Source: Hydrangea macrophylla
Taxonomy: Eukaryota > Streptophyta > Magnoliopsida > Cornales > Hydrangeaceae
Direction: 5' to 3'
Assembly: GCA_033977485.1 (NCBI GenBank)
Contig: CM066993.1
Location: 66,814,864 to 66,878,863 of the forward strand
DNA length: 64,000 bases
This document shows, in pieces, positions 10,667 through 22,216 of this stretch; positions within the stretch are counted from its first letter, which is position 1; every line of letters starts with the position of its first letter. The notes under the pieces were generated by a model. The model was not told the origin of the DNA, ran no database searches, and saw only the letters and a program-made list of their open reading frames with translations. A program made the position numbers and the translations under genes.

Positions 10667-13391
10667 CACCCCCAAACCTACTCTTTGCTAGTCCTTGAGC
10701 AAAAAGAACAGAAAAATAAAACTACTACTACTACTACAAATACTACTCCATTTTCACATGGATCACGATTGCATTTAGCATATGCAACAAGCCCTTTTAA
10801 ACCTCTAGGTGTCCCTAGTCGGACGAGTGAAGTCTCGTGAGGGTTCTCGTCAACAAGTCACCCACAACCATCTTTATTAACTTGTAAATTTTAAAACAAA
10901 TTTTATTAAGAACAAAAACTAATAGTCAATACTCCTTATTATAAAACAATGATTTGAAATAGAATAACGAACAAGAAGAAACAGAATCAAACGTCTACCT
11001 ACGTCATGAAAAACAATCTCAAGCACATGCATCGTATAAATCAATAGAGTTTCTCATAAAATTGCACGTGTGTGATATGATAGTCAAATGAACACGCGCA
11101 TGTCATGAACTTGGAATATAACTCGGATGACCATCTAACTATGCTTCGACTACGAATCTCGCAATGTCAATTACACTCTCAAATGAAACACTCAGAAACA
11201 GGTGTAATTTTTCTAAAATATGTGAGTAAAGGAAATATGTTTTCAAAACGAGAAATGCTCACATATGACTGAAAAAAGATGCATGACACGAAAGAACAGT
11301 AGTCTCATGGATAGGATGCTAACAATCAAGAAAAATTAATCATTACCATGTTTTAATCCCCCTCCCATCGTTTTCATATCCGAACCATGTTTCCTAAGAT
11401 CAAATAGGACTTTTCAAAGGTTGTAACGTGGCTCAGGCAATGAAAAAGGATAGAAATGATTCATTAGGTAGTTTTCAGAATGGCATTGTAAGGCATGTTC
11501 GATTTCTTTCATTCATATCTTCTACCAACTTCATCTTTTCATTCCCTTCTTTTCATTTTTCTTTTTTAATTTCTTTCCTTTTTCTGTTTTTTTTTTCAAC
11601 CTGATTCTTCTTTCAACCTTTTTTTTTTTTAACATTTCTTTTCTTTTCCTTTTCATTCTTCTGAAATGAATATTCAGTGAATACCAAGGTAACTCCCCCA
11701 AACACCATCTTATTTTCTTCTTCTTCTCAATCAGCACAGAACCTTAACACCACTAAAAGTTGATCAATCTTTCAGGGGTGAACTCCAAGTTGGCCAAATT
11801 GGAGCAAAAACAGGATAATGGTAATTACAAAAAAAAACGGCATTTTAATGGCTCAAAGGGCGAACTAAGGAAATTTTTTTTTCATTTATCGGTCGGTAAT
11901 AAACAAAAAAGGGCCTAAGATCATTTCCTAGGGTGATATAGTTCTTCAACGTTTACAACGGACGATTATTTAGCATGGTAGCAAATATTTTAACTTGACT
12001 CTCAACCAAAGCAAAAATAATGAGACTAAACAACAAGTAGATGCGCTATTTCAATGAAATTCGACAAACACAATGTGTATTTATAACCCTCAAAACAGAA
12101 AAGATAGGCTCAAAAGTTCACTGGGTTTAGTCTCCACCTTGTGTTATCTAGAAATCCGAATCATATTATAGTTCACATCAGACATGTATTCAAGCGACTA
12201 CGTATAGTGCATAGGGTTGTGTGCAAATCTATGATATAAAACTACGATTCGAACGATACATGACCTAAAATGTTACATCATGACTTCAGTAAATATTTAA
12301 TCACATCTTTCCTTGTTTACCATTCTATAACAATCATAGTTACATAACAAGAAGTATCAAATTGAGATTGCAAAAACGTCGATAACATCGTTTATTTAAG
12401 CACAAATATTGAAAAAAAATTCAAAATTTTGGTGTATATAATAATGTGCATGCGTGTGCATACCCTCAAACCTAAATCTTTCATTGTCCCGATTGAAACA
12501 ATAAAATGAAAGAAAGAAAAGTACGTAAGAAAGGAACGATAATACCTCGATCCCGGCAATCACAAACAGGTGAACACAAAGGAATGTGGAATGAAAGTTC
12601 AATCAAGCTCCAAACGAAGCTACTAATCACCTGGTAATACTTAACAATAGAAAATAAAAGAACAGAATAATAACAATAACAGCTAAATATTTAGATTTTT
12701 TTTTATTTTATATTTTATATTTATTTTTATTATTACTCTCTTTTTTTATTTTTTTTAAAATAGAATAATATAATTTAAACTATAATCAAGAGACTTAATA
12801 AAAATAAAAGAAACAAACAGAACTTATAAAAACAAAGACAGACGAACCTAAACAGGGCTAAAAGAACAAACATAAAGTATAAAAAAAAAAAAAAAAAAAA
12901 AACGCGGACCAGGTATGGAGAGAGGAGGGAAGAGAACAAAAGAGAAAAACCAAAAAACCCTACCTCGCGCGAGCGAGCCTCGCGCGCGCGAATCCTTCTG
13001 CGCGTTTAAGCAGAAGCTTGTTTTACGTTTTATAAAAGAAAAATTTCTAAGTCCTCAGATCGCGCGAGCGGACCGCTCGAGCGAAGCCCCTCACGCGCGC
13101 GAATTGTGGCGCGAGGTGATACTGAGGCTATATATCATAAAAGTTTTAAAAAATTTTCTCTAAGGGACAGGCTCGCGCGAGAGGCCATTTTTCCTCTTTT
13201 TCTGTACTTTTTTTTTGTAGATAAGCCAAAAATAAATTTACTCCGACCCCCACACCTGTTCAAAAAGACCACAACTGACTTAAAAAGACCCAAAAATAAG
13301 AGAAACAGACGAAATAAAGCTTGCCGCCTCCCAAGAAGCGCTGTCTTTTACGTCTTTAGGTAGACCGTTCTAGCTCAAGATTTTATGGAGG
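10667..13391 (-). other. Non-coding 3' half of element A in place of pol
   Basis: Starting at the LTR, in element sense, the tract GGTTTGGGGGTG (10667-10678) is the polypurine tract. Further in, the block at 10740-10870 matches element B's 32815-32930 closely. A second polypurine-like motif with GGGACAATG lies at 12461-12490. Homopolymer and AT-rich stretches occupy 12690-12900. CpG-rich CGCGCGAG palindromes lie at 12960-13190. No protein-coding frame with pol motifs was found. The conserved blocks suggest that part of this DNA is functional for the element rather than random filler. Confidence 0.75.
12960..13190. repeat. CGCGCGAG-type palindrome cluster in element A
   Basis: Several copies of GCGCGAGCGAG, TCGCGCGCGCGAA, CGCGCGAGCGG and CTCGCGCGAGAG stand out in otherwise AT-rich DNA. 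The same motif class occurs in this element's LTR (10250-10281, 17631-17660) and throughout element B. Confidence 0.8.
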
Positions 13392-16076
13392 CTAAAAATC
13401 GGACTTTATACCCCTAAGGATTTCAGGAAGAGCCCGGTGGTAAGCAGAAATAACGTCGCTTTGGATTAATTCAATTGACGGTTCATCCTTATTATGTTCA
13501 AATCTATTTCTTACCTTCCGAGTAAATTCATCATTGGGGTCTTGATTATTCAAATTCATCTGCTCATCACTAACCATATTATTTTCCTCACCCATGTGTA
13601 GTGCATTAGTAGGTTCAATTTGTCGTATAACCTCACTACCCTCTATACATAGATAATCATCGTCTTTAGGAGGTTGATCGACAGCGTTAAACACGTTTAA
13701 TTTTAAGTTCAAATTCCTAAATGACACCTTCATCACCCCCGTTCGATAGTTGACACGCGCATTAGCGGTGGCTAAGAATGGATGACCAAGAATAACAGGG
13801 GTGTGCTTTCTAGCATCTTGGACAGGTTCAGTGTCAAGGACCATAAAATCGACAGGATAAAAACATTGATAAACTTTAACTAAGACGTCCTCGATGATTC
13901 CTCTAGGTACTTTAACGGAACGATCCGCTAATTGAATAGTAGCGACCGTAGGTTTAAGTTCACCTAAACCTAGTTGTTTATAAACGTGATAAGGTAATAG
14001 ATTAACACTCGCACCTAAGTCAAGGAGAGCCCTATGGATGACAGTGTCACCTATGACACATGAAATAGTTGGCGTACCAGGATCCTTATACTTTGGAGGT
14101 GAGTGTTGAAAAATAGAACTTACTTTTTCCGTGAGAAAGATCTTTTTCGGAGTATGACTACGCAATTTACGTTTTTGCGTGCAAAGGTCTTTTAGACATC
14201 TAGCGTAAGCGGGAATTTGTTTAATAGCATCGAGGAATGGAATATTGATTTTAACTTGTTTAAACACCTCGAGTATATCCTCAACCTTTAACCCTTTCTT
14301 TGGAAAATTTGATGGTTCATCAACGTTAGGTGGAAAGGGCAATTTCGGTATATGATTAGTCAGGGCCGTTTTTTTTTCTTTCTTATTTTTAATCATATCC
14401 TCACCCTTCTCTTTATTAAAATTAGTATTCATATCCTTTCCATTCTCATTCTTATTAGGGGTTTCTATCACCTCCTCTCGTGTAGTCATCCTAGTTGAGA
14501 CGGCATTTACTTGTTCATTCGACCCCTTAACCTCATATTGTCCCTTAGGGTTTTGAATTGTTTGACTAGGCAACGTCGCCTCATTTCTATGACTCACTAC
14601 AGTAGCTAGTTGTCCCATTTGGGATTCAAGCTTCGCAATGGATTGTGTGTGAGAGTGCACTATTTGTGCTTGTGTTTGAACTTGCGTTTCAATAGTCTTA
14701 AGGGACGCCAACACCTTCTCCTCAAAAGCATTAGCCCTTGAAGGGATAGGGTTATGAGGCGGTTGTTGGTATTGATTGGATTGGAATTGCGGCCGATACG
14801 CATTTGGAAAATTAGTTGCCTCATTAGGATTATTAGTATTATTTTTCCACGAGAAGTTAGGATGGTTTCTCCATGGCGTGTCCGGGTTATTAGTAGTCGA
14901 ATTATAATTATTTCGTGGGTATTGTTGAATAGAATTAATGTGTTGCTCCACGAATTCTAAAAATTGACTCGCCGATGGACATGCAAGGATAGAATGTGAC
15001 GGATCGGAACATATTGCACATACTTCATGAGCGGGTGAGGTTGACGTTCGGTTTATTGTTAAAAGTCGGTCAAGTTTTTTAGATAGTTCCTGAAATTCTA
15101 TTGAGTGGCTTGACTCAAACTTTACCTCACGTTTGGGTTGCAGATGATACCCCTCAGAACGTACCGACACAGCCTGATGCATCGAGTTCTCGCTTAATGT
15201 TTCAAAAAATTTCCAGGCCTCGTCGGCGCTTTTGTGTAGGAAGGTATCCGCATAAACGACATCGGCAGTATAACGGACAGAGGGAATAAGTCCCTCGTAA
15301 AAAACCTGTACCAACTGCCACTTAGAAACCTGATGATGTGGACAGGAACGTAACAATTCTTTAAATTTCTCCCATGTGTCATAAAGTGTTTCCCCATCTT
15401 GCATCACAAAATTAGTTATAGATTTTCTTATCTGATTAGTTCTTGTGATTGGGAAAAACTTTTGTAAAAATGCAGTATGTAATGCTTCCCATGTTTTTAT
15501 AGTGTTTGGCTCAAGTGATTGAAGCCAATACTTCGATTTATCCTTTAAAGAAAATGGGAAGAGACGCAGTTTTAATTCATCATCAGTGAAATTTTGGATT
15601 TTTAACATAGAGCAAATATCTTGAAAATCTCCCAAGTGTTGATAAGGGTCTTCATTAATGCGGCCATGAAAAGAAGGAAGTAGCGAGATGGTAGACGACT
15701 TTATCTCAAAGTGAGATGCCGTCGCCTCCGATAAATCAATACATGGTTGTGGCATGTAAGTCGTCAGAATAAAGTAATCTTTAAGCGGAGGATGTGGAGG
15801 TATATTAGGATTATTTCCGTTATTTACGTTGTTTTGATTATTTCCAATGTCGGCCATTAGAATAGGTTCTATGTTAATAAAGCGTGGTTTCTTTAGGTTT
15901 TTAAGGGTACTACGTATTTCGGACTCAAACAACGACGATGGTTTCGGAGTTAATTCGTCGTCTATGTTTAACCCAGTTCTAGAAGTTATGTTTGAATACT
16001 TGTTAATTCTTAATGTACGTTCAAGTTCAAGATCGCAAGGTTTTAATTCCGGTTTACTTGAGCGTGTACCAAACAT
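13392..16076 (-). CDS. Gag-protease polyprotein of element A (894 aa)
   Basis: One intact frame begins with ATG at 16076, about 490 bases after the 5' LTR. Order: basic N-terminus; retrotransposon gag domain at about residues 125-310 (SFHGRINEDPYQHLGDF, KYWLQSLEPNTIKTWEAL, the YDTWEKFKELLRSCPHHQV block); a CX2CX4HX4C zinc knuckle near residue 360 (CAICSDPSHSILAC); a proline/asparagine-rich linker; a predicted coiled coil with repeated HTQSIAKLESQMGQL; then a retropepsin-like protease (LLDLGASVNLLPYHVY and VILGHPFLATANA). It ends with a conserved tail containing DVISAYHRALPEILRG. The family's gag packages the RNA and the protease cleaves the precursor. The expected RT is absent: the frame stops and non-coding DNA follows. 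The ORF is intact despite 2.5 percent LTR divergence. Confidence 0.93.
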   Translation of the reverse strand: MFGTRSSKPELKPCDLELERTLRINKYSNITSRTGLNIDDELTPKPSSLFESEIRSTLKNLKKPRFINIEPILMADIGNNQNNVNNGNNPNIPPHPPLKDYFILTTYMPQPCIDLSEATASHFEIKSSTISLLPSFHGRINEDPYQHLGDFQDICSMLKIQNFTDDELKLRLFPFSLKDKSKYWLQSLEPNTIKTWEALHTAFLQKFFPITRTNQIRKSITNFVMQDGETLYDTWEKFKELLRSCPHHQVSKWQLVQVFYEGLIPSVRYTADVVYADTFLHKSADEAWKFFETLSENSMHQAVSVRSEGYHLQPKREVKFESSHSIEFQELSKKLDRLLTINRTSTSPAHEVCAICSDPSHSILACPSASQFLEFVEQHINSIQQYPRNNYNSTTNNPDTPWRNHPNFSWKNNTNNPNEATNFPNAYRPQFQSNQYQQPPHNPIPSRANAFEEKVLASLKTIETQVQTQAQIVHSHTQSIAKLESQMGQLATVVSHRNEATLPSQTIQNPKGQYEVKGSNEQVNAVSTRMTTREEVIETPNKNENGKDMNTNFNKEKGEDMIKNKKEKKTALTNHIPKLPFPPNVDEPSNFPKKGLKVEDILEVFKQVKINIPFLDAIKQIPAYARCLKDLCTQKRKLRSHTPKKIFLTEKVSSIFQHSPPKYKDPGTPTISCVIGDTVIHRALLDLGASVNLLPYHVYKQLGLGELKPTVATIQLADRSVKVPRGIIEDVLVKVYQCFYPVDFMVLDTEPVQDARKHTPVILGHPFLATANARVNYRTGVMKVSFRNLNLKLNVFNAVDQPPKDDDYLCIEGSEVIRQIEPTNALHMGEENNMVSDEQMNLNNQDPNDEFTRKVRNRFEHNKDEPSIELIQSDVISAYHRALPEILRGIKSDF

Positions 16077-16546
16077 AAACTAAAAGAAAATAAACTAAAA
16101 ACAAAAACTGACTCAAATAAAAAAAAACAAATAGCAATCACGCAACTAAGATAACAAGCACTCAACTACTGTGATGCATGTAAATTATCCTGTAATGCAG
16201 TGACCACGTCAATTCCCAGCGCCCTGGGTGTCCTAGCTAATGCAGTGCAATTAACCCTAAACTAATGCAAATAGTGCGTCACAGCGCCCTGACTTACAGT
16301 GGTTTAAAGCGAGTTTCACAAGAAGCAATTTACTTGAAATTTTTTTTTATTGATTTGCGTAAGCTCCTTTGGTGTGATTAGCTAATCCACTCGGAAAACG
16401 TTAGAATTTTGACGACTCGAGAAACTACAAAATAAAATAAAAAGTTAGTAACTCAAAACAAAAATGAAAAAAAAAAAAGAAAACCTAATCTAATATTTAC
16501 GAATTAACTAAACTAAGATTTTAAAACTAAAGGTAGTAATTTGCAA

Positions 16547-16565
16547 TCCCCGGCAATGGCGCCAA
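16547..16565 (-). promoter_or_regulatory. Primer-binding site of element A (tRNA-Asp type)
   Basis: On the minus strand the sequence is TTGGCGCCATTGCCGGGGA, five bases after the 5' LTR end. It matches the 3' end complement of plant tRNA-Asp (TGGCGCCGTTGCCGGGGA) with one mismatch; Athila elements use this primer. Confidence 0.85.
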
Positions 16566-16569
16566 AAAT

Positions 16570-18041
16570 TGATGTTGTCAATATCAAGATATAAAAAGTA
16601 TACTTTACTTTTCTAAAGATTTGTAGTAGTGAAAGTAAAGGTCGAATCCACAGAGATTGAAATACTACAGTGCTTTAATTTTAAAACCTAAATCTAATTA
16701 ATTAAGAAAAACATATTTTGATTTGATTTTAATTAAACTAATAATAATAAAAGTAAATCTAAATTGTGAAAGTAATTAAATATTTGTTTCTATAATAAGT
16801 TTAAGGAACCTAGGATTGCAAATTCACCACTAGCTTCATAATAAGGGTATTTACGAATTACTTTAGCTTATTAAGTTGGATGATAATGGGGAATTGTAGC
16901 TACAAGCCCAATTCCTCCGTCAAGAAAATTACTATGGTTCAAGCACCAACATAATCCATCTTCGGTTAGCACGAATTATCCAACACTAAACTAGGGTTGA
17001 TGTATAATCCGTCTAATCTAGGCATGGACTATTCGGATACCTGATAGCACAATTCAATTTAAGCACCATTACATGTAAACAATCTATACAAGCACAACAA
17101 ATATAGATCATTGAGCACATCACAGTCAAAATAGATCTAAGACAAGAATAAACTTTGAAAGTAATGATTTAATCAATAGAAGTACGATTTATTTATAAAA
17201 ATCCTCTAAACATGTAATCATCATCCATACATAATAAATCTAAAAGAAAAGCATAAAATACACCCTATTACTTGGCTAGGGTTTCATTGAAACCCTAGAT
17301 CTAGGTTTAGTTGGCCATAGAATTGATGAACGGCAAGAGGTTGATGGAGGAGGTCATGTGAATCCTTGGTCTTCTTCTTCTCCTTGCTTTCCTCCCTTCA
17401 ATGGCTGAAATTTCAGTGTATATGGCTGTGTATAATATTGTGTAATGATTTGTAACCTTAAATTTAATTTAGAATAGGATTTATATAGAGTTTGGAAGGA
17501 TTTAGGAAGCTTTCCTAAGCCAAATCATACTAAAACAGCTATATTTACGTTTCTGGACGTCATATGCACAAACCACCTTCGCTGGGTACTTTAATTTAAT
17601 AAAATACGCGTTTTTGGTTTTTTAACAGGTCGCTCGCGCGGCCCGCTTGCGCGAGGTCCTTTTCGCTGCACTGCGCGACTTTCGTAGAATTGCGATAACC
17701 TTTTGCTCGGAACACGGATTGACTCGTCGTTTGAAGCCACGCGTCCATAACTCGAAGATCTACATTTTATATCTCTGGAGAAATTTCTCAAATCTAAAGT
17801 ATTCTTTATCAAAAATGCAATTTTCCGAGACTGCTACTGCATTCAGCTTTCACCGGAATCACCGTTTGAGCCCAGAATGACTTCCAAAGTCACTAATCAT
17901 TGGATTTTTGTGCATTTTCAAGTTAAAGCTCCAAATCCTACAAAATTTAGAATACTTATTAAAAAATAACTAATAACTACATGAATGGGCTAACAAAGCG
18001 TATTTTTAGAACTATAAACGGCAACTATTCGTCGCCGATCA
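16570..18041 (-). repeat. 5' LTR of element A
   Basis: This 1472-base LTR has TG...CA ends. It is followed inward by the primer-binding site and outward (18042) by the TTTAC duplication. A CGCGCG palindromic stretch is at 17631-17660. Substitutions relative to the 3' LTR cluster in 17690-17770, in the GC-rich part. Confidence 0.95.
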
Positions 18042-21000
18042 TTTACTACGAACGTCCGAGAGATGGAATGGATGAAGTTTTCTTATAATCTTGATACTTT
18101 GTGGACTTATGGGAACTTGTGTGTCACTTTGCTAAGATTCATTGAAAATCTCCTGACTATGTTGAGTTCTATGCGCTTTGATTTGTTGGTAACTATCTTG
18201 ACGAAGTTTATGTTTGTGGGTATCATTCTGAGAACCATCTGGAGACAAAACTCTGCCTCTAGGAGTAACCTAGAGGTTTAACGGCTTGTTCCAATGGCTC
18301 AATGCAACCGTGCTCCCCACGAAAGCAGTTTATCTTTCCTATTTTAAATAAAGCGTTTTAATTATATTCTTAGAGCTATATCTTCTTTGCTTAATTGCTA
18401 GAGACTAGCAATGTGCTAGTAGGGGGTGTGTTGTATCACATATTTTGCATAGCTATTGATTTCTAATGGCGCAAAATAGCACTCCCGGAGCTTTTAAGTA
18501 CATTATTTATGCACTTTTCATGCATAACCCTCATTTCTCCTATTTACATCTTTTACACGGGTTATGTGAGCGTTTTGTAGGTCTTTTTGGTAATTCGAGT
18601 TGGGAGGCAAAGCCTCGGTTAAAGATCACTTCCCTTACAGCCATTTTGAGCTCAATTTTGGACTCTAAAACCCCATGTTTGAAGGTCGTTCTCAACTTGA
18701 TAAAGCTTGCTGTGGATGCCGGGCTTCGGACCACTTCTCTTGTTTGAGATTGATTTGAAATTGATTTGAATCACAGAAAGAAAATAGGTCTGTTGAAAAC
18801 AGATACAGAGTCGCCACTTGGTCTTTAAGGAACCAAGAAACCTAATTTTGACTCACCCAAATGGATAAAGGGCACCGGCCCTTCATAACCAAAGAACTTG
18901 GTTCGGGGTTTTGGTACGAGAGAGGAAGGAGCCTTTGTCGCGACTAAAACACCCTCAACTCGCCCCATCTTTCGACGGGCCTCAATTAGCATCCAAATAA
19001 TCATCTTATACTATGTATGGTTCGGCGATTAATACTATGATAGTATATTACATTACATAAGAAACTTGAAAATGGAAGATCTAAAGATAAAATATCATTC
19101 ATAAGATCTAGATCAAATATCATGCAATGTAAAGTGAAAGATCACACAAATAAACCTAGGAAAAATCGTCTAATCATATATCAATTAATCAAGTTTTCCT
19201 AGTCTAAAGGGGGACACGAATTGTTCTTGAAACAAATAAACAAAGAAATCAAAATATGCTTAACAAGCTAGTATGATGCATGTTATTCTTTGAGAAAAGA
19301 AGATCTCTCAATCCCCGGGACGGATGAGAAAGGATGATTAGATCAAAAGGGGAATCATGAATGTGTGATCAAGTTCATTCCTTATAATCTCCTTAGATTA
19401 AGAGTTACAAAAACCCCAAATCTTGCATGAATGCAATGTATGTATCTAAAAATGTGCAAAGGTTGTAGTGTGTTTTGTGTACATGGATTTCTAGAATGAC
19501 TTAGAAGTCTAAAATGTGCAAGAATGAATGAATGAAATTAACATGGGATGTGTACAAATGTAGTATGAACTACTTCCTAAGATATGAACTAATTTGGAAT
19601 GCATATGAGCATCAAATCAAAGAATGAAAGTTGAAATGTACTTGCTGTGAATAGTGGACAGAACAGTAGCATGATCTTTTGGAATTTGAAAAGAGGGGTT
19701 AGGAATGTTTTCAATGCATGATTTTTTATGGAGATGTTCCTTATTGTGTCTAGAACACAACCCAAAAGGCCAATCTTGAATATATATCACAGATTGAGAG
19801 AAATTATATAAACAATAGAGGTCACTCAGAAACAGAGTTCGTACTGTCGACTGAAATGTTAGAAAATCTTAGAAAATGAAAAAGAATGATATAGAGGCCC
19901 ATTTTAAACAGAAAGTTTCCTAAGACATTTAATTTTAAGGGAAAAATAAGTTAGGACCACCCCTTTTGGAAAAGTTTTCTGGAAAAGAGGTCGTAAGTTG
20001 ACCTAGCTGCTGTGACAGCAAAAACAGAATGTTTGGAAGGAATGTTGGGGCCCCAAATGGACCATTTCCAAGTACTTCCAAGTCAAACCAAAAATCATGG
20101 GTGTTCTCCAATGAGTTAGGAAGACTTTCCAAGTGGCCTTGTATCCATATGTTGAGTATTGTGTTCTAGAAAAATCTTTGAACTCAACTCACTCACTGTT
20201 TTGACTCATTGTTTTGAAGATTTTGGAGAAAACAAAGTTTTGTTTCTTGAAACCAAATGAGAGGGATTGAGAGGGGTTTTGAAAACATGTTTTCAACACT
20301 CAATAAGGATCATAGCCACTTAGAATACCTACATCAAACTCATCATTTAAGAACCTCCAAGATTGTTGGAGAGATTTATTTTGTTTTTAGACATAACTTC
20401 AATACATTCCAAGGATACCTTGGAAGTATTGAGGTTATGGTCATCATCTATCAAACATGTTTTTGAGGTCAAGAGCTACTATCCATGAGGATTCACTCAC
20501 CCCAAACTTCATGTCATCACTTAGATGATGATGAACTAGTAAGTAAATAAAGAAAATAAAAAGAAATGGGATGAGAAAAGATGAACATATATATAATCAA
20601 AGCATGTAAATAGCAATCAATAGATGATAATCAATGTGATTTTGGACTTGTAGCTTGGTGTTTCACTCATAGATTTTGACATTTGGACATGGAAGTAGCT
20701 TTCTAACTCAAGAATGCTCAAGAATGGTGATTGGGGGTGTTTGGAATGTGAAGTATAAGAGAGGTAATGGAAGAAAACAAGATTAAAACTCACTTTCTAT
20801 AGCAAAATAGTAGGAGGAAGCTCCTTTTCTCTCTTCTAAACCTATCTCTATCTCTCTTCTTCTCTACAACTTTTCAAGCTTTGCACTTGGCCCCCCCAAA
20901 ATGAAGAGCAATGGGGGGTTTATATAGGCCAATTTGGGGTGGTTTTGGGATTTTAGAAGTACTCCCATTGGTCCCAAACAACTGTGAACACAAAACTATG

Positions 21001-21070
21001 TCGTTTTGACTTTCAATTAATCAAATTGGACCCCCAAAAAAATTACAAAAATGGACTCTGCGAGGGTTGA

Positions 21071-21110
21071 GTGCCGCGGCGGCACTGGGCCAGTGCCGCG
21101 GCGGCAGTGC
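21071..21110. repeat. Tandem GTGCCGCGGCGGCA palindrome pair
   Basis: Two copies of AGTGCCGCGGCGGCA, each nearly self-complementary around CCGCGG, are separated by CTGGGCC. It is the only GC-rich island in the Ogre/Tat LTR. Confidence 0.85.
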
Positions 21111-21616
21111 TCCTCTGAAGCCCAGAAAATTACGTTTAGGCCCCCCAGAGGTTCCGGTATTCGCGAAAAGGCCCTATTTTGTCCGAAATTCACAGAAAAT
21201 GCATACGAACTCCAAATTGAGGTTGTGATATACCGTTGGAAAGGTAATGGAGTCTACTTTACATAAAAAATAGTTCGGGGATAGGTCACTTTGAAAAGTT
21301 TTGCGGTATTCGCGATAAATGCTGATTTGATCGCCTTTTTCGCCTTCGGAAATTCAAAATAAATTCGTTTTAAATCTAGGAATTATGTGCGATATACCGT
21401 TGGAAAGCTATTGACCTCTAGTATTGATGAAAAAAATTTGAAAATTTTTTCGGTGCCCCGATTCCAAAGTCAAATCTTGGTCAAACTGGTCAAACCTGGG
21501 ATTCCCGGGAAGTTCTGGGAACCTCCTGGAGCTCCTAGGAGCCGACGTTTTCGCTCGATTCTCTTTTAAAACTCATTTTAATACTTTTCTAATGATTCCG
21601 GTGAATTCGGACGATT

Positions 21617-21690
21617 TTGGTCAAACTTGGTCAAACTTGGTCAAACTCTGGTCAAACCTGGTCAAACCTTGGTCAAACTGGTCAACGGGG
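21617..21690. repeat. GGTCAAAC tandem repeat
   Basis: Seven closely spaced copies of (C)TTGGTCAAAC or variants; another at 21478-21490 (TTGGTCAAACTGG). On the minus strand each reads GTTTGACC and so contains TTGACC, which matches the core bound by plant WRKY factors. Whether it is used is unknown. Confidence 0.8.
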
Positions 21691-22097
21691 ACTTTCGGGG
21701 AACTTCCGGGACTTCCGGGGGGTCTCTGGGAGCTGACGATTTCATCCAGTTTTACTTAAAAACTCATTTTATCATTTTTCTTACGACATATCATGTTTTC
21801 AGAACTTCGGGACCAAATCTGGGAGTATTCGGGCTTTCAGGGGCATTTTGGTCAATCTGAGCATTCTGAGAGATAGAGCTGACTTCCAGGAGTCCTTTTG
21901 AGTCTTTTACGATCATTGTGAACCACCAAGCTATGGGTCTCCTAAATCTGATAGCCGACAAAATGGGGTGTCTACACTTGCCCTGCGAGTCTTCTTCACA
22001 TGGCCGCGAATTTCACCTCAATCGGAGGCCGGAGTGAAAAGTTATGGCATTTTGAGTGATCAGTGTGCAAACTAGTTGAGAAGCTCTGAAGATTCAA

Positions 22098-22216
22098 TAC
22101 AACGGGGCGGTCGAAATGCCCCATTCGACCGGTCCATTTCATGTATTCTTATTTGAAGATTCAATGCAAAGGGGCATTCGACCGGTCGAATGAGCCCGCT
22201 CGACCGGTCGAATGAC
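22098..22216. repeat. CGACCGGTCG palindromes in the Athila-like LTR
   Basis: Two units begin GAAGATTCAAT; the second carries GCATTCGACCGGTCGAATG and then CTCGACCGGTCGAATGAC. The units correspond to the pair at 4318-4452 in the same element. Confidence 0.85.

Larger units (their letters stand above)
9194..18041 (-). mobile_element. Element A: gag-protease-only LTR retrotransposon
   Basis: A complete 8848-base element on the minus strand. Its LTRs are 16570-18041 (5') and 9194-10666 (3'); the ends in element sense are TGATCGGCGAC and GACAACATCA. The target duplication is TTTAC (9189-9193 and 18042-18046). A primer-binding site follows the 5' LTR and a polypurine tract precedes the 3' LTR. The only long ORF encodes gag and protease. 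No RT, RNase H or integrase motif is present in any frame; the space downstream is non-coding. By eye the LTRs differ at about 37 positions plus one indel in 1472 bases (about 2.5 percent), so it is older than element B. It belongs with the Athila lineage by gag, protease and primer type. Confidence 0.93.
18750..21975 (-). mobile_element. Ogre/Tat-type LTR plus primer-binding site, interior deleted
   Basis: Read on the minus strand it starts TGTAGACACCCCATTTTG at 21975, a common start of Tat/Ogre LTRs. It runs about 3.16 kb to AAAGACCA at 18819. Two bases later comes TGGCGACTCTG (18806-18816), the start of the tRNA-Arg-type primer-binding site of this group; the following bases are degraded. 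About 55 bases of leader remain, and then the host LTR resumes. Four bases, CTTG, are shared by the two junctions, but no clean 5-base duplication is seen, so the interior and other LTR were lost by deletion. No coding capacity. Confidence 0.7.

Noticed and set aside
10667..13391. Decayed pol remnants in element A
   Set aside because: No RT, RNase H or integrase motif in six frames even allowing for shifts; the matching region of young element B is also non-coding.
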